From: JBAPRR01 sp049281195
GTDB lineage: Bacteria; Actinomycetota; Acidimicrobiia; Acidimicrobiales; CAVXTF01
DNA: 6,300 bases
Direction of reading: 5' to 3'
Assembly: GCA_049281195.1 (NCBI GenBank)
Contig: JBAPRR010000159.1
Coordinates: 1-6,300, forward strand
In this document: piece after piece, positions 5,161 to 6,300 of the stretch
Layout: each line of letters opens with the position of its first letter
Numbering within the stretch: the stretch's first letter is position 1
Notes under the pieces: generated by a model
Seen by the model: the letters and a program-made list of their open reading frames with translations, nothing else
Databases searched by the model: none
What the model was told of the DNA's origin: nothing
Made by a program: the position numbers and the translations under genes

Positions 5161-5964
5161 TCAGGACAATGTCGGATGCTGACGTAGGCCGGTCACCTGT
5201 CCGTCGTGGTCGAAGCGGACCCACAGCATTGCCTCGCCGGCCTCGAAACGCAGCAGGACGTCGACCACGGTGCTGTCACCAACCGTCACAGGGAGCACCT
5301 CACCCATCCCCTCGTAAGCGCCGAACATGCCGGTGAGCTGAGCCCACCCACTCGCGAGGCGCTCAGGGTTGTGGAGGTCTCTCATGCGATCATCGAACTG
5401 TCCGAGGACCTCAGTCCAACGGCTCGCGGTGAACGAGCCGACGAACTCGGTGGCACGTTCAATCGAACCCAAGGGAACGGTGCGGGTCATTGGGGCACCC
5501 GTTCGACGGTCAACCGGGTGTCCGAACCGCTGAAATGCGGCCTGCCGGCTGGTGCCGAGCACATCACCAATGTCTCGCCAGCTCTGCCCGGCCGCTCTTG
5601 CACGATCGACGGCTGCCTGCAGCGCCATCTCGGCCGCTGCCAGCAGGTCGCGTGCCGCCCCGACCGCCGAAGAGGATGACTCGGGGCGCTCGAGTTCGTC
5701 CAACAACCGCCGCGTCGCCTCAGCGACCTCGACACCCCCTCCACCGGACATACGCTCATTGATGTCAAGAGTTGCATGACGCCCCAGCTCTGTCAAGTTA
5801 GGCTTCACAGTCGGCCCGATGCCACGAGCGGAGCGATCTCGACTCCGACGGGCTCGATCTCGACACTGATCGTTACAATACCTTCGCTTCCGCCCTTTTT
5901 CTTTCTGAGTCGGTAGCGGACGACCGCACGACTGGCAGACGCCCGGAGCGGTCAGATATGCCAT
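5161..5964 (-). CDS. Predicted regulator: N-terminal zinc finger, HTH, C-terminal DUF3887
   Basis: This 267-aa protein has no signal peptide or membrane segment. It starts with a four-Cys finger (Cys10, Cys13, Cys30, Cys34: CQSCG ... YCNDQC) followed by a very basic stretch (35-47). A variable linker (about 48-100) precedes an Ala-rich helix and an HTH-like segment AGQSWRDIGDVLGTSRQAAF (124-144), whose W-x-x-IG-x-LG-x-S/T-x-QAA pattern is common in actinobacterial DNA-binding proteins. The last hundred residues (about 165-265: ERATEFVGSF, GWAQLTGMFG, TVVDVLLRFE, FDHDGQVTGL) match DUF3887, an NTF2-like fold that may bind a ligand or partner. The ATG at 5964 has GAGGG (5975-5971) at proper spacing. 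It is followed after 10 bases by the S53 protease gene. The upstream DNA carries four repeated half-sites, consistent with self-regulation. The role as regulator is inference from the HTH and the context; domain calls are fairly sure. Confidence 0.8.
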   Translation of the reverse strand: MAYLTAPGVCQSCGRPLPTQKEKGRKRRYCNDQCRDRARRSRDRSARGIGPTVKPNLTELGRHATLDINERMSGGGGVEVAEATRRLLDELERPESSSSAVGAARDLLAAAEMALQAAVDRARAAGQSWRDIGDVLGTSRQAAFQRFGHPVDRRTGAPMTRTVPLGSIERATEFVGSFTASRWTEVLGQFDDRMRDLHNPERLASGWAQLTGMFGAYEGMGEVLPVTVGDSTVVDVLLRFEAGEAMLWVRFDHDGQVTGLRQHPTLS

Positions 5965-5970
5965 AGCTAA

Positions 5971-5975
5971 CCCTC
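5971..5975 (-). promoter_or_regulatory. Shine-Dalgarno (GAGGG) of the Zn-finger/HTH/DUF3887 gene
   Basis: On the minus strand GAGGG lies six bases before the ATG at 5964 and supports that start. No other in-frame start with a comparable site is seen nearby. Confidence 0.6.
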
Positions 5976-5984
5976 GATCTGTTT

Positions 5985-6037
5985 ACGTGGGCACCATATT
6001 GCCACGTATTTAATGGCCACGTTATTCAAAACGTGGC
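5985..6037. promoter_or_regulatory. Operator-like array of four CCACGT/ACGTGG half-sites
   Basis: Four copies of one half-site occur in 53 bases: ACGTGGGC (5985-5992), GCCACGTA (6001-6008), GCCACGTT (6016-6023) and AACGTGGC (6030-6037). The first two form an inverted repeat with an 8-base gap and one extra G in one arm; the last two form a perfect 8-bp inverted repeat with a 6-base gap. The centres of the two repeats lie about 30 bases apart, near three DNA turns. On the minus strand a -10-like TATGGT (5998-5993) sits inside the first repeat, 29 bases before the regulator's ATG, and its -35 position would fall in the second repeat. This layout suits a repressor site over the promoter of the 5964-5161 gene. 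The second repeat could also form an RNA hairpin, but it has no T-tract. The protein that binds is not shown by the sequence. Confidence 0.5.
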
Positions 6038-6203
6038 AACGATGTACCTCGAAATGGCTGATACGGCACCAGGGGCCCCCTAGCGGGTTTCGCATGGGAG
6101 CCGGTAGATCCCGGGCCGCACTTTGTGCGCGCACGCATCGGTCGGGGGATTGGTGGTAGCCCCACGGTGCACTCAGCTTCGAAGCAGTGAGCTAGGGCAG
6201 AAG
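6038..6203. other. Spacer between the operator-like array and the IS3 end
   Basis: No gene, tRNA or other RNA is recognised here. It contains GGGGCCCC (6072-6079) and GCTTCGAAGC (6176-6185), both short palindromes of the kind expected in GC-rich DNA. It may be what is left of the control region of a divergent gene that once lay to the right, before the IS3 element arrived. Confidence 0.4.
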
Positions 6204-6300
6204 TGAATCGCCCCGGGAATGGTGACTGCTCCTTCCTTTGAGAGGATGGAGCGATGCCAGAAGAGAAGCGAGCATCCCGCCGGCCTTACCCGGCGGAGTT
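6204..6300 (+). mobile_element. IS3-family insertion sequence, left end (continues past window)
   Basis: The sequence TGAATCGCCCCGGGAATGG from 6204 resembles the left terminal repeat of a large group of actinobacterial IS3 elements, which begin with TGAACCGCCCCGG-like sequence and have TG at the tip. The transposase OrfA start lies 50 bases inside, the usual distance. The right end and the target duplication lie outside the window, so the exact boundary is inferred. Confidence 0.65.
6254..6300 (+). CDS. IS3-family transposase OrfA, N-terminal fragment (3' end outside window)
   Basis: Only the first 15 residues are present (MPEEKRASRRPYPAEF less its incomplete last codon). The R(R/K)PYPxEF opening is typical of IS3 OrfA, a small HTH protein that binds the element's ends and joins OrfB by programmed frameshifting to make the active transposase. 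AGAGGA (6241-6246) lies seven bases upstream of the ATG as ribosome site. The terminal-repeat-like sequence 50 bases upstream supports the call. Whether the element is complete cannot be seen. Confidence 0.65.
   Translation, partial: MPEEKRASRRPYPAE

Noticed and set aside
5206..5679. Plus-strand open frame of 157 codons
   Set aside because: Antisense to the Zn-finger/HTH/DUF3887 gene, with no start signal or recognisable domain.
6016..6037. Perfect hairpin as an intrinsic terminator
   Set aside because: The stem is stable but no T-run follows on either strand, and it lies just upstream of a gene start next to a second copy of the same half-sites. An operator explains it better.
6038..6203. 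Possible tRNA or attachment site next to the IS3 end
   Set aside because: No T-loop GTTCGAATCC-like sequence or cloverleaf pairing was found.
1..6300. CRISPR array, defence system or toxin-antitoxin pair
   Set aside because: No regularly spaced repeats occur. The small membrane proteins lack antitoxin-like neighbours and none of the genes matches a known defence family.

Overview
The window is GC-rich, and its best-preserved genes are types common in Actinomycetota: a CGNR zinc-finger protein, an AraC regulator of the GWSRKRxWSRFRSQ type, a Zn-finger/HTH/DUF3887 protein, and IS256 and IS3 elements of actinobacterial flavour. A soil or acid-tolerant actinobacterium is the best guess; the genus cannot be named from this sequence.

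Left third (1-1368) is a graveyard. It opens with the 3' end of a CGNR-type zinc-finger protein whose signature motif is altered. An AraC-family regulator pseudogene follows on the minus strand (288 to about 781) with one single-base frameshift, one in-frame stop and no N-terminal half. Head to head with it lies the C-terminal third of an IS256-family transposase on the plus strand (about 801-1237), broken by two frameshifts. Both genes lack their 5' parts, and both breaks fall in the same roughly 20 bases, which suggests one deletion joined them.

Centre (1369-2328) holds an intact minus-strand gene for a queuosine-5'-phosphate N-glycosylase (Qng1, DUF2419), a queuine-salvage enzyme. It appears to be expressed from a leaderless promoter. 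The next roughly 650 bases hold no gene I can support.

Right half (2987-5964) is a co-directional minus-strand series. In transcription order it has a regulator-like protein (Zn finger, HTH, DUF3887; 5964-5161), a sedolisin (S53) protease lipoprotein starting 10 bases later (5150-3723), a frameshifted small reading frame, a 77-aa two-helix membrane protein (3502-3269), and a 55-aa single-helix membrane protein with a near-perfect ribosome binding site (3154-2987). The first two look like an operon. Upstream of it, at 5985-6037, are four copies of the half-site CCACGT/ACGTGG arranged as two inverted repeats, which looks like an operator over the regulator's own promoter. The most interesting proposal here is therefore a self-regulated regulator/secreted-protease unit, possibly with small membrane proteins downstream.

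The window ends inside an IS3-family element whose left end appears to be at 6204 and whose OrfA starts at 6254.
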